A stretch of DNA of 42,803 nt from Alphaproteobacteria bacterium (GTDB lineage: Bacteria; Pseudomonadota; Alphaproteobacteria; Micavibrionales; Micavibrionaceae): positions 1 to 42,803 of the forward strand of contig JAJFGV010000094.1 in NCBI GenBank assembly GCA_021775965.1, read 5' to 3'. Within the stretch, counting starts at the first letter, position 1. Each line of letters begins with the position of its first letter. Shown here in pieces: positions 13,814-21,732 of this stretch. The notes below the pieces were generated by a model. That model was not told the origin of the DNA. It searched no databases and saw nothing but the letters and a program-made list of their open reading frames with translations. The translations under genes and the position numbers were made by a program.

Positions 13814-13841
13814 ACAGTACACCAGCCATCGACCCGATCAA
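13814..13841 (-). promoter_or_regulatory. Promoter P1 (leaderless type, TACTGT class)
   Basis: On the minus strand: -35 TTGATC (13836-13841), 16-base spacer, -10 TACTGT (13814-13819), then six bases (TGGGCC) to ATG 13807. Transcription should start at or next to the ATG. A GAAAATAGTTCC box lies at 13862-13873, exactly 20 bases beyond the -35. Confidence 0.7.
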
Positions 13842-13878
13842 CAAGAATCAACCGAGCCTCAGAAAATAGTTCCCGCCC

Positions 13879-14634
13879 ATGGCATCCACAGTCGGCCCAC
13901 AGACGCTACCCCTCGCGTCGGAGGGCCAGGGCGAAGACCTCGCAGACCCGGTCGCTGAGGCGATCGCAGACTTCATCGCCTGGAGCCTCAACTACGATCT
14001 GAGCGCCAAGCTCGCAGACCTCCCCGGCACTGGAACCGTGGCGCTGCCTAGCGGCCACGTGTTCACGATCGACCCGATGGCCAAGCAAGGTCAGCGCGTC
14101 AAGCGTCCCGTGCCGTCGCTCTTTGTGTGGTGGAGCGGCGTCGAGAGCGTCACGCCTTGGACCGTGTTTCAGGACCAATCGCTCAAGACCTACAACTTGC
14201 TCTACGTGTTCCGCGAGCTACCCGACAAGGCATCGACAATAGACCGCTCGGGTGTGCTAGCCGCTGTCAGCCGTAGCATTGCGTACGCAGCACAGGCGGG
14301 CGGCCACCCAAGCTACAGCTACAACAGCAAGCCAGCTGGCACGATGCTCATCGACAGCATTGGAACGCTGGGCGTCAAGGATTGGTCGTGGCGCTACGAC
14401 GGTGGCCAGGCCATCCAGCGCATCGGCATTGACGACCCGAACACGCGAAGCCTAGGCGACCACAAGTCTGGTCGCGACTATCCAGCGTTTGCAGCGCGGT
14501 TCACTGTGCGCGAGCTTGTGGGCAGGGCTGAGGCAACCGACTGGACCAACGACTCGTTGGCGACGGTGAAAAACAACGGCGTAGAGATTCTGCAGCGGTA
14601 CTCAGAAGGTATCGACGGCGACGAGTCTCTGTAG
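13879..14634 (+). CDS. Neck/tail-completion-type protein, unknown family
   Basis: 251 residues starting MASTVGPQTLPLASEG. It resumes the plus-strand virion operon after the inverted island. Composition and motifs (EAIADFIAWSLNYDLSAKLA; PSLFVWWSGVESVTPW; TYNLLYVFRELPDK) suggest a structural protein that contacts others through aromatic patches. Position between connector and sheath genes points to a tail terminator or neck component, comparable to Mu gp37-gp38 positions. This is inferred from order, not from a family match. Confidence 0.55.
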   Translation: MASTVGPQTLPLASEGQGEDLADPVAEAIADFIAWSLNYDLSAKLADLPGTGTVALPSGHVFTIDPMAKQGQRVKRPVPSLFVWWSGVESVTPWTVFQDQSLKTYNLLYVFRELPDKASTIDRSGVLAAVSRSIAYAAQAGGHPSYSYNSKPAGTMLIDSIGTLGVKDWSWRYDGGQAIQRIGIDDPNTRSLGDHKSGRDYPAFAARFTVRELVGRAEATDWTNDSLATVKNNGVEILQRYSEGIDGDESL

Positions 14635-14660
14635 CCACAGCGCAGGGTGGGTCCTGCTGA

Positions 14661-14924
14661 ATGGTGGGTGTGATGACCAGGCTACTCGGAACCCAAGGCG
14701 ACTACCTGCTTGGCGTCTGGCATCGCCAGGACCAAGATGCCGGCGCTCGCGTTGTTGTAGTCAACAGCGATAGCGATCGGCCAACTACGATCACAGAGGC
14801 GGCCCTCGACCACATGGCCGAACTTTGCGGCAAGGACCGAAGCAATCCAGCTTTCGAGGCGTGGGTGCAGCGGCAGCTTGATAGAGTGGAACTTGGCGAG
14901 CGTCGCAGACTTGGCCTCGCATGA
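14661..14924 (+). CDS. Small hypothetical protein
   Basis: 87 residues from ATG 14661; ATG 14673 (MTRLLG) preceded by GGTGGG is an equally good start. The C-terminal half is helical and charged (NPAFEAWVQRQLDRVELGER). It overlaps the next start as ATGA. No family recognised. Confidence 0.5.
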   Translation: MVGVMTRLLGTQGDYLLGVWHRQDQDAGARVVVVNSDSDRPTTITEAALDHMAELCGKDRSNPAFEAWVQRQLDRVELGERRRLGLA

Positions 14925-15127
14925 CTGACGATGGCTTCGCGCTTGGCGCCAGACGCCCCGAGTTCGCTCCGCCACGACTCTGCAACCAAGGCCACAAGCT
15001 GGTGCGCAACGCGCTTCACGACGCCTATGCGTGCCAGCAATGCGACACCTGGAACGAGCCGACGTGTAACGCAAGCGATTGCGGGTTCTGTGTCGATAGG
15101 CCAGAGCGGCCTTCGCTGACTGGATAG
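14921..15127 (+). CDS. Small zinc-ribbon-like protein
   Basis: 68 residues. The Cys/His pattern CNQGH ... CQQCDTWNEPTCNASDCGFC contains at least six cysteines in pairs, suggesting one metal site or a small disulfide-bonded module. It is coupled to the previous gene by ATGA. Role unknown; small metal-binding proteins in this position are not standard for Mu-like phages. Confidence 0.55.
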   Translation: MTDDGFALGARRPEFAPPRLCNQGHKLVRNALHDAYACQQCDTWNEPTCNASDCGFCVDRPERPSLTG

Positions 15128-15131
15128 ACCA

Positions 15132-15647
15132 ATGGCACTAGAACCACGCAGCGCCATGGTGGTCGACACCGTGGCAATCCTGGCAGCACGACCAGGCCCG
15201 GCGACGGCGAACAACTATCGCATCGTCCTGGACCTGGACGCCGCTGTGTTCCAGTGGGTGCCAGACGACACGACCACAGCTGACAGCGTCAACGTTGTCA
15301 CGCACACTGGCGGCTACGCTGGACGCTGGCATCGCAAGCGCAGCGCTAGCAAAGGCGCGAACCTTACCGATGCTGCGCCCACGATCACCGTGGCCCAGAA
15401 GCAATGGCGAGTGCTGCCAGCTGCAACGCTGAGCGCCAACCGCATTCTCACGCTGGACGACGCTGACGCCGTAGCTGGCGACACCATCACGATTACGCGC
15501 CTCGATGTTGAGGCGTACACGTACGCAATAGCGAACCACGACGCCGCGACCCTGTGCACTCTGCCGGTGTCCGAGCGATGGTTCATTGTGTGCGAATTCG
15601 ACGGCACTGACTGGCAGCTCCGCTCCGGCGGACAGTTGCCCAGCTAA
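15132..15647 (+). CDS. Beta-rich virion protein, unknown
   Basis: 171 residues. Short strands alternate with Thr/Asp loops (NYRIVLDLDAAVFQWVPDDT; ITITRLDVEAYTYAIANHDA), ending WFIVCEFDGTDWQLRSGG. The last pattern, with its preceding 'ILTLDDADAVAGDTITI', is what is often seen in small head or tail fiber proteins with jelly-roll-like repeats. It lies just upstream of the sheath operon. Function inferred only as structural. Confidence 0.6.
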   Translation: MALEPRSAMVVDTVAILAARPGPATANNYRIVLDLDAAVFQWVPDDTTTADSVNVVTHTGGYAGRWHRKRSASKGANLTDAAPTITVAQKQWRVLPAATLSANRILTLDDADAVAGDTITITRLDVEAYTYAIANHDAATLCTLPVSERWFIVCEFDGTDWQLRSGGQLPS

Positions 15648-15664
15648 TCGAGGACCGCAAATCA

Positions 15665-16018
15665 ATGAAGCGTTACTCCCTATTCCAGGGCGTGCGGGGT
15701 AAGCTCGTGGGCGATCCGCGAGAGGACAACCCCCGCAACGGGACCAGCCGTCGATTGTTCGTCGGCCAGAAGCGAAAGCCATTCGATGCTGATGCGTCGT
15801 GGCGATCGTTGTCTGACCTCTACGACCCGTGCGAGCAGGTTGCAGAGCACGATGAGCTGCGCAAGGCGGTCAAGGCTGGTGAGCTGTTGCTCATTGCTGG
15901 GCCGGTGTCTGCCGCATCGTTGGGCGAGGCCGCTGCCAAGCTGAAGCGTCAGCCCAAGCCGCAGCCCAAGCCGGCGCTCGCCAAGACTGAGAAGCGTTCG
16001 CGCGGAGGTGACAGCTGA
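15665..16018 (+). CDS. Small protein before tail sheath
   Basis: 117 residues starting MKRYSLFQGVRGKLVGDP. The middle helix ends in DELRKAVKAGELLLI, and the C-terminus is Lys/Pro-rich (KRQPKPQPKPALAKTEKRS). In Mu-like phages a small protein (DUF2635, gp38) often precedes the sheath gene and ends with a similar 'R.I.dGDL' helix, so it may be the equivalent; the match is positional. The stop overlaps the sheath ATG. Confidence 0.55.
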   Translation: MKRYSLFQGVRGKLVGDPREDNPRNGTSRRLFVGQKRKPFDADASWRSLSDLYDPCEQVAEHDELRKAVKAGELLLIAGPVSAASLGEAAAKLKRQPKPQPKPALAKTEKRSRGGDS

Positions 16019-17592
16019 TGGCTGGTCTGACTGGAATCGATCCCTTCGATCCAACTCCGGCGATTCGCCGAGAGTACGTGTTCGGCGCAGGTGGTGGCGG
16101 TGGCAGTAGCCCCGATCGGCCTGTCATCCTGGTAGGCAACAAGACATCCGCGGGCTCCGAGACGGTCGACGTACTCGGTGAGTTCATCGTGGACGACGCC
16201 GACGCCAAGGCACGCTTTGGCGCACGGAGCGAGCTATATGCGATGTATCGCGCATATACGGCCGTCGACACGGACGCGAAGGTCTATGGCATCTGCCCCA
16301 CCGAATCGGGCGGCTCTGCTGCGTCTGTCGAGCTGACTGTATCCGGCGACGCGTCCACAACGGTTGGCTGGGAGATTCATGTCCACGGCGAGACCATCAC
16401 GTACAGCCCTGCTGAGGACGACGGCGAGCAAACTACGGCGGAGGCGATTCGCGACGAGTTGAACGCTCACGATGGTGGACGCCTTCAGGTCACTGCGACC
16501 GCTGCTATTGATGGCGCTGGTCCTGACTGGGCGGTGACCGTCACTGCTGCACAGATTGGCCCTCGTGGCGATCTCATCATCGGCGCTACGGCGAACCGAG
16601 GCATTCGGGTCAAGTCGCTTGGGACCAACGCTCAGACGCTGGTCAAGGCCACTGGCGCCTACAGTGCTGGCGCTACGGCTGACGACTGGACGGCTGCGAT
16701 TGCCGAGCTGGCCAACAGCGAAATCTACTACCACGCCCTCGCAGCTCACGCGACGACGACAGTCACCGCCACCGACAACGGAATTGGTGAGTACATCGAC
16801 ATGGTACGGCAGCAGGGTCTCCCTGCAGCCGGCAAGGACCAGCGCGTCATCTTCGCCAACGTCGGCACGAACGCTCAGGCTGTGGCCGTGGCGATCTCGT
16901 CCGCTTGCAACAGCGCGTTGGCGCATTGCTTCTGGCAGGAGAACAGCGACTGGACGCCGGCCATGTTGGCGGCTCATCACTGCGCTGTCGTGCGGTCGCA
17001 AGAGATCGCTTACCCCGCGGCCAACATCAACGGCTACACCGCGACCGACAACCAAATCTACCGCGTTCCGAAGCCTTACCTCAAGGCCGACTACCCGACC
17101 GCGACTGAGATCAAGACTGCCCTCAACAACGGCGTCAGCCCGCTGGCATACAACGGCCGCGTCTACCTCGTGCGCTTCATCACGACGCGTTCGCTGAACG
17201 GTGCAGGCAGCAACGACTACAAGGCGCGTGAGGGTCACATCCCGAGCGTCGTGCACGCCTACTGGGCAACGTTCGCGTCGATCTACGAATCACGCCGTCA
17301 GCCCAACGCTGATTCCGATCCAGTCGGCAACGCGATGCCGAAGTCGTTGACGCAGACGCCGAGTCTCATTCGCGACATCCACACCGAACTCATCGAAGAC
17401 TTCACCGGCGACAGGCCCCAGGGCGTGTACCCGGGTCCAATGCTGAAGCCCAGCGCCAAGCAGGAGATGATCGATTCGATCGACGTCACCTACGCGGGCG
17501 GAGGCAGCTTCCCGCAGTCTCTCGATCTGCAGGTTGTGGAGCACAACATCAAGACCGGCGTGAAGGTTCGGGAGACCGGGCAGTCGTACTGA
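16018..17592 (+). CDS. Tail sheath protein, Mu gpL-like
   Basis: 524 residues. The contractile sheath subunit. The N-terminal part (RREYVFGAGGGGGSSPDRPV ILVGNKTSAG) and the phrase FGARSELYAMYRAY match the early region of sheath proteins, which run 'G.GSE...M..A....'. An inserted Ig-like domain follows (VELTVSGDASTTVGWEIHVH). The C-terminal region has VYLVRFITTRSLN, then DRPQGVYPGPMLKPS, and ends in the conserved strands that knit neighbouring subunits. It is followed immediately by the tube gene, as in all contractile tails. Confidence 0.9.
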   Translation: MAGLTGIDPFDPTPAIRREYVFGAGGGGGSSPDRPVILVGNKTSAGSETVDVLGEFIVDDADAKARFGARSELYAMYRAYTAVDTDAKVYGICPTESGGSAASVELTVSGDASTTVGWEIHVHGETITYSPAEDDGEQTTAEAIRDELNAHDGGRLQVTATAAIDGAGPDWAVTVTAAQIGPRGDLIIGATANRGIRVKSLGTNAQTLVKATGAYSAGATADDWTAAIAELANSEIYYHALAAHATTTVTATDNGIGEYIDMVRQQGLPAAGKDQRVIFANVGTNAQAVAVAISSACNSALAHCFWQENSDWTPAMLAAHHCAVVRSQEIAYPAANINGYTATDNQIYRVPKPYLKADYPTATEIKTALNNGVSPLAYNGRVYLVRFITTRSLNGAGSNDYKAREGHIPSVVHAYWATFASIYESRRQPNADSDPVGNAMPKSLTQTPSLIRDIHTELIEDFTGDRPQGVYPGPMLKPSAKQEMIDSIDVTYAGGGSFPQSLDLQVVEHNIKTGVKVRETGQSY

Positions 17593-17610
17593 CGCTGAAA
17601 GGTTAGAGCT

Positions 17611-17994
17611 ATGGCTACCATCTTCACGCAAATGGTTGTGTTCTGTGAGGGCATCCTCATCTTTCACAACCAGCAAGTCCAGGTCGAGATGCCCGACAAT
17701 GACGCTGACGTGTCCACCATTCCAGGTGGCATGCTTGGCGTCTCGCCGGGTCCAGACCAGACGATCGTCACGCTCACCAATGCGCTGCCGCAAGCTGGGA
17801 GCGACTTCAACTTCCAGGAAGCGAAGCGCAATCGCACACCGGTGGCTGTCAAGGTCATCCAGGTCGGTAGCTCCGAGTCGATGAAGGGCAAGTTCCTAGT
17901 GCGCGAGTACTCGGCTGGCGGAGGCGCTGGCGATCCAGTCATCGGCACGCTCAAACTGACGAGCGTCGGGAGCCCAGCTCCCATCTTCGAGTGA
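17611..17994 (+). CDS. Tail tube protein
   Basis: 127 residues. It directly follows the sheath gene with GAAAGG upstream of its ATG. The protein is a small beta-barrel-like sequence (MATIFTQMVVFCEGILIFHN; DQTIVTLTNALPQAGSDFNF), of the size and position of Mu-type tube proteins. It would polymerise inside the sheath. A terminator follows 80 bases downstream, which fits the high dose needed for sheath and tube. Confidence 0.8.
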   Translation: MATIFTQMVVFCEGILIFHNQQVQVEMPDNDADVSTIPGGMLGVSPGPDQTIVTLTNALPQAGSDFNFQEAKRNRTPVAVKVIQVGSSESMKGKFLVREYSAGGGAGDPVIGTLKLTSVGSPAPIFE

Positions 17995-18074
17995 GATAGC
18001 GCATGACAACAAGGGGGCTTATCTCACCCCCGAGTGGCTGGGCGGGCCACAAGCTTTTCAGAGTGTTTCTCCGT

Positions 18075-18137
18075 GCGCCCCGGCCACGATTGCCTGTTCC
18101 GCCCACCCAGCAGGCACTCGGGTCGGGGCGCTTTTTT
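18075..18137 (+). terminator. Rho-independent terminator after tube gene
   Basis: GCGCCCCG (18075-18082) pairs with CGGGGCGC (18124-18131), followed by six T (18132-18137). The loop is long (about 41 bases) and can fold further. A weaker GGGGG/CCCCC hairpin is at 18013-18031. It separates the abundant sheath/tube genes from the chaperone and tape-measure genes. Partial read-through would set their ratio. Confidence 0.75.
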
Positions 18138-18593
18138 GTGCGCGCTCTGTCAATCAACGAAGTCGGCTGCGTCATCGACGCTGGACGCAGTGCACGGCCT
18201 GAGGTCGCTCGGCTCTCAATGGAGTTGGAGATGGCGTCCTACGCGCTTGTTGACGCTGCTGGTAATCGGTTGTTCCCATCCGTCGATGACCTTGCATGTT
18301 TTGAAGACAGTCGCGTGGTCGACGCGATCTTGGATGTAGCGCGGCCACTCCTGGACATCGTCTCTCCGACGCCATTCACTCACTACAAGAGCGAGTGGAT
18401 GCACATGCTCACCAAGGGTGCCGGAGACGTGACGAACCAACGCGCAGCTGTGCTGATATGTCACTGCCGTGACATCAGTCAGGCTGGCAGGGTTCTGAGG
18501 CCAGACAGGTACTTCGGCGTTCCAATGTCGGAGTTGACGTATGGGCAATGGTGGGCGTTTGAGGCAGCAAGGGCGGTGTTGAATGTCAAGTGA
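18138..18593 (+). CDS. Probable tail assembly chaperone 1
   Basis: About 151 residues from GTG 18138, right after the terminator T-run. The frame is open back to ATG 18003, but that would run through the terminator hairpin, so the later start is preferred; ATG 18220 (MELEMASYALVDAAG) is also possible. Sequence: EVARLSMELEMASYALVDAA, then FGVPMSELTYGQWWAFEAAR. Position between tube and tape measure is where tail assembly chaperones lie. No clear slippery heptamer is visible near the 3' end, which overlaps the next ATG by 11 bases. Confidence 0.6.
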   Translation: MRALSINEVGCVIDAGRSARPEVARLSMELEMASYALVDAAGNRLFPSVDDLACFEDSRVVDAILDVARPLLDIVSPTPFTHYKSEWMHMLTKGAGDVTNQRAAVLICHCRDISQAGRVLRPDRYFGVPMSELTYGQWWAFEAARAVLNVK

Positions 18594-19212
18594 TAGCAAG
18601 GCTACTCCACTATGCGCTGCGCTGGCGGCGAAGCCACGGTGGTTCCACGAGTGTCGTCTCGACGACTTCCTGTCACACGATGGCTCGGAGCTTCCAGCTG
18701 TTCGCGTCCAGGTACTAACGAAGCGCGAGGAGTGCGACGCCATAGCTGCGGCCTACGACGCTATGACGCGCCACGCCAAGAAGGCCCGCGCTGGCGCTGA
18801 CAGGGCGCTCAACGACGGTGACTACATCACCGATCGCAAGACCATCGAGGCGCTCTATCGAGCGTTCAGGCAGCCTGACAATGATGGTGAGTATCCAGCG
18901 TTCATATCTCCAGAGTGGATGGAGGAGAACCTGGAGACCGACCAGATTTCGGTGCTCCTCAGCATCTACAGCGAATGCCGCAAGCGCAGGCCACCGGTGG
19001 CGTTTGAGTCAGACGATCACTACATCGACGCCATTCGTCGACGCTGCTGGATGGTGCGCAACGAAGTGGTGCCTGAGATGGCGCTGGTTCAGTACGACCG
19101 CGAGGAGCTTTCCACGCTCCTGTGCGAAATGAGTTGGGCCTACACCCGAGCCATTGAGTCGCAACAGGCCGACAACGAATCCCCAGCCAAAGACGACAGC
19201 GACGAAGAGTAG
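18583..19212 (+). CDS. Probable tail assembly chaperone 2
   Basis: 209 residues starting MSSDSKATPLCAALAAKP. Helical, charged protein (KREECDAIAAAYDAMTRHAK; DQISVLLSIYSECRKRRPPV) with an acidic tail (KDDSDEE). It starts inside the previous gene and lies just before a minor tail gene and the tape measure, as expected for the second chaperone, which loads onto the tape measure during tail assembly. The family assignment is positional. It seems to be a separate gene, not a frameshift product. Confidence 0.6.
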   Translation: MSSDSKATPLCAALAAKPRWFHECRLDDFLSHDGSELPAVRVQVLTKREECDAIAAAYDAMTRHAKKARAGADRALNDGDYITDRKTIEALYRAFRQPDNDGEYPAFISPEWMEENLETDQISVLLSIYSECRKRRPPVAFESDDHYIDAIRRRCWMVRNEVVPEMALVQYDREELSTLLCEMSWAYTRAIESQQADNESPAKDDSDEE

Positions 19213-19216
19213 CCCA

Positions 19217-19552
19217 ATGCGCGTACGACACTCAGGACAGACGGCCAAGATCGTGGCCAAAGCTGAAGCCGAGTTCTCGGCGCTGGGTGATCGTATGCTT
19301 GCCGTGGCTGAGACGGCCGCTGCGGGCGCGAAGGCTGGTGACCCATACCAGGACCGTACGACGAACCTGCGAAAGAGCACACAGGCTCTCAGGACGAGCG
19401 TGGGCGATCCCATTGTCATCGAACTTGAAATGGACATGCCCTACGCCAGTTACGTCGTTGGTCTCGGGTACAGCTTCTTTCCCGACCATGCTGAGTTTGC
19501 TCGTCAGATCATTGCCGAAGGCATCGCCAGCATGAAGCGCAGGATTGGCTGA
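19217..19552 (+). CDS. Minor tail protein, unknown
   Basis: 111 residues from ATG 19217 (MRVRHSGQTAKIVAKAEAEF); the frame is open upstream but overlaps the chaperone gene. A long N-terminal helix precedes VIELEMDMPYASYVVGLGYS and FARQIIAEGIASMKRRIG. This layout, 'helix... M.Y..Y...G... ', resembles HK97 gp10-type tail-completion proteins. The stop overlaps the tape-measure ATG (TGATG). Confidence 0.55.
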   Translation: MRVRHSGQTAKIVAKAEAEFSALGDRMLAVAETAAAGAKAGDPYQDRTTNLRKSTQALRTSVGDPIVIELEMDMPYASYVVGLGYSFFPDHAEFARQIIAEGIASMKRRIG

Positions 19553-21732
19553 TGTCTGCTGAGCGGTGGACCTTCACGGCATCCGGTCACGAGTCTGTGG
19601 CGCGGGCATTTCGCAGCATTGGCGAGGCTGCTGAGGACGCCGGTCGCAAGTCGGGGTCTGCATTCTCTAAGATGCCACGCGCCCAGGCTAGGGCCGCAGA
19701 TGGTGTTGCCAAGGCTGGGCGAAAACAAGACAAGGCCCAGGCAGCTCGCATCCGCGCTTCAGAGCGTCGGCAGAAAGAGCGTCGCATGCGCATCAAGCGT
19801 GCTGACGATCGTGAGCTTCGGGACCTTGAGCGCAAGCTTGCCAAAGAGCAGCGAATCGAAGAGCGAGCCCAGAAAAAGAAGCAACGCACCGAGGAGAGAG
19901 CGGCCAAGAGGTCGGCAATGCTCGCAGACCGTGACCGAGCGCGCCGCGTTGACGATCGTCGATCGCTTGGCCGCCGCGCGTTCGGGCGAGGCGTGGGGGC
20001 CATTGCTGGTCTTGGTCGGCGCGCCATTCGTGGCGCCATGGTCGGTGCTGCGGTCGTCGGTGCCGTTGGCTTCAAGGCGCTTAAGGACTCCACCAACCTG
20101 CAGGGGCGCTCTCGCGCACTGGTCACGAAGGGGAGCGCCGTTGGCGAATTGGACCCGACGGACGTTCGGAAGCGCATTGAGGGGTCAGCACTTGCTACGC
20201 CCGGCGCCAAGAGCGACGACGTTGCAACTGGCATTGAGAACTTCGTAAGCAAGACTGGAGAACTAAAGGCCGCACTCGATTTCTCTGATGTCTTCGCTCA
20301 AATCAGCGTGGCAAGCGGCGCATCCGCTGCGGACATTGGAGCCGCGGCTGCCGACCTGTTTCAGAAGTTCGACATCACGACCGTTGACGAGATGAGCAAG
20401 TCTCTCAGCGTTCTCGCTGTTCAAGGCAAGCGAGGCGCATTCGAGATCGCCGATGCAGCGGCGCAGTTCCCCAAGATGGCGGCAGCAGCGAAGCGCTTCG
20501 GCCTCGATGGTACCGATGGCTTGGCGACGCTTGGCGGACTGTCTCAGATTGCTTTCCAGGGAACTGGCGACGCCAACTCTGCAAGCACCGCAGTGGAGAA
20601 CCTATTCAAGGCATTCGTCGACAAGGCTGACCTAATCAAGAAGTCCACCGGGACCAACGTCTTCACCGACAAGACCAGGACCAAGGCGCGCGATGTCAAG
20701 GATCTCATTGTCGAGACCATTGGTGGAGCCAAAGGCGACCAGGTCAAGCTAAACAAGATCTTCGGCACTCGGGGCACCCGAGCCATCAGCCCGTTGCTTG
20801 CCACATTCAACGACACGTTTCGTGGAACGAGTGGCTCAGAGGACGAGAAGACCGCAGCCGGAATGAAGGCTCTCCGCAAAGAGATCGAGAAGTCAATGGA
20901 CGCCACCGGTGCGAAGTCGGAGATTGAGCGCGACGCGGCTTTCATGTCCCAGACGACCAGCAATCAGCTGACAGCGGCCTGGGAAACGGTGAAAGCGAAG
21001 ATCGGTGACGCTGGCCCAGCATTCGGACAGCTTGCCACCAACCTGGCAGGCTTCGCCGCTGGTATCGACTGGGGAGCAGTTGGCGATGCGTTCCTTGGGT
21101 TGGGCAACGCTGCCATGGGCTTGGCCGAGGAGTTTGGCGGACCAGTCAAAGCAGCGCTCACGACGTTTGGCGAATTCGTTGCCTCAATCTACAAGAAGTT
21201 CGACAAGAACGATCCACGTGGCGACATTCGCTTTGATGAGTTCAATGGCGCCAATCGTAAGAATCGATACGTCACCAAAGAGACAAGCATTGTAGAGGGT
21301 GCCGCCGAAGAGGGAAGTGTAGCATTTCCATATCGTGCGCCCGGGATGGTGCTCCTTCCTGGAGACAGTGGTGCTCCAGAGTATACGCCCGAGAACTACC
21401 CGTCCTTGATCAAGAACCACGGAGTCATTGACACGACTTCCGTCGACCCGATTGACAACCTCATCAATGCGCCCGGCGTGGCGGCTCCAACTGATGGAGC
21501 ATTCGCTGGCGCTCAGGCCACAGCAACAACCGGAACCGGGGAGGTCCAGGCGGCGGTCTCCGCTTTGGCAGATGCGATGTCTGGTGGGGCAGGTGACGTC
21601 GACAAGCAGTTGGCAGGAATCAATGCTGCCATAGCCAAGTTGGCTGCTGCAATTCAGGCCGGTGCCGATACCGTTGGCAACGCAGGCGGTGGATCAGGCG
21701 GCGGGCCACCAGCAACGATCGATCACCTCTAA
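19552..21732 (+). CDS. Tail tape measure protein
   Basis: 726 residues. It sets tail length and lines the tube. The first ~150 residues are a highly charged Arg/Lys/Glu helix (ERRQKERRMRIKRADDRELR). Then comes a small hydrophobic Ala/Gly region (GRRAIRGAMVGAAVVGAVG) and the conserved phage-tape core, including TGIENFVSKTGELKAALDFS, AAKRFGLDGTDGLATLGGLS and a FGTRGTRAISPL segment (the 'lG.rg..al..l' hallmark of PhageMin_Tail). The C-terminus is Gly/Ala-rich. The relatively short protein predicts a modest tail length. Confidence 0.9.
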   Translation: MSAERWTFTASGHESVARAFRSIGEAAEDAGRKSGSAFSKMPRAQARAADGVAKAGRKQDKAQAARIRASERRQKERRMRIKRADDRELRDLERKLAKEQRIEERAQKKKQRTEERAAKRSAMLADRDRARRVDDRRSLGRRAFGRGVGAIAGLGRRAIRGAMVGAAVVGAVGFKALKDSTNLQGRSRALVTKGSAVGELDPTDVRKRIEGSALATPGAKSDDVATGIENFVSKTGELKAALDFSDVFAQISVASGASAADIGAAAADLFQKFDITTVDEMSKSLSVLAVQGKRGAFEIADAAAQFPKMAAAAKRFGLDGTDGLATLGGLSQIAFQGTGDANSASTAVENLFKAFVDKADLIKKSTGTNVFTDKTRTKARDVKDLIVETIGGAKGDQVKLNKIFGTRGTRAISPLLATFNDTFRGTSGSEDEKTAAGMKALRKEIEKSMDATGAKSEIERDAAFMSQTTSNQLTAAWETVKAKIGDAGPAFGQLATNLAGFAAGIDWGAVGDAFLGLGNAAMGLAEEFGGPVKAALTTFGEFVASIYKKFDKNDPRGDIRFDEFNGANRKNRYVTKETSIVEGAAEEGSVAFPYRAPGMVLLPGDSGAPEYTPENYPSLIKNHGVIDTTSVDPIDNLINAPGVAAPTDGAFAGAQATATTGTGEVQAAVSALADAMSGGAGDVDKQLAGINAAIAKLAAAIQAGADTVGNAGGGSGGGPPATIDHL

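Noticed and set aside
16234-17256. Minus-strand ORF of 340 codons
   Set aside because: Antisense shadow of the tail sheath gene, Arg/Val-rich without domain signals.
18003-18137. Upstream extension of the chaperone gene
   Set aside because: The open frame runs through a terminator hairpin and T-run; Pro/Arg-rich translation there looks non-coding, so GTG 18138 is preferred.
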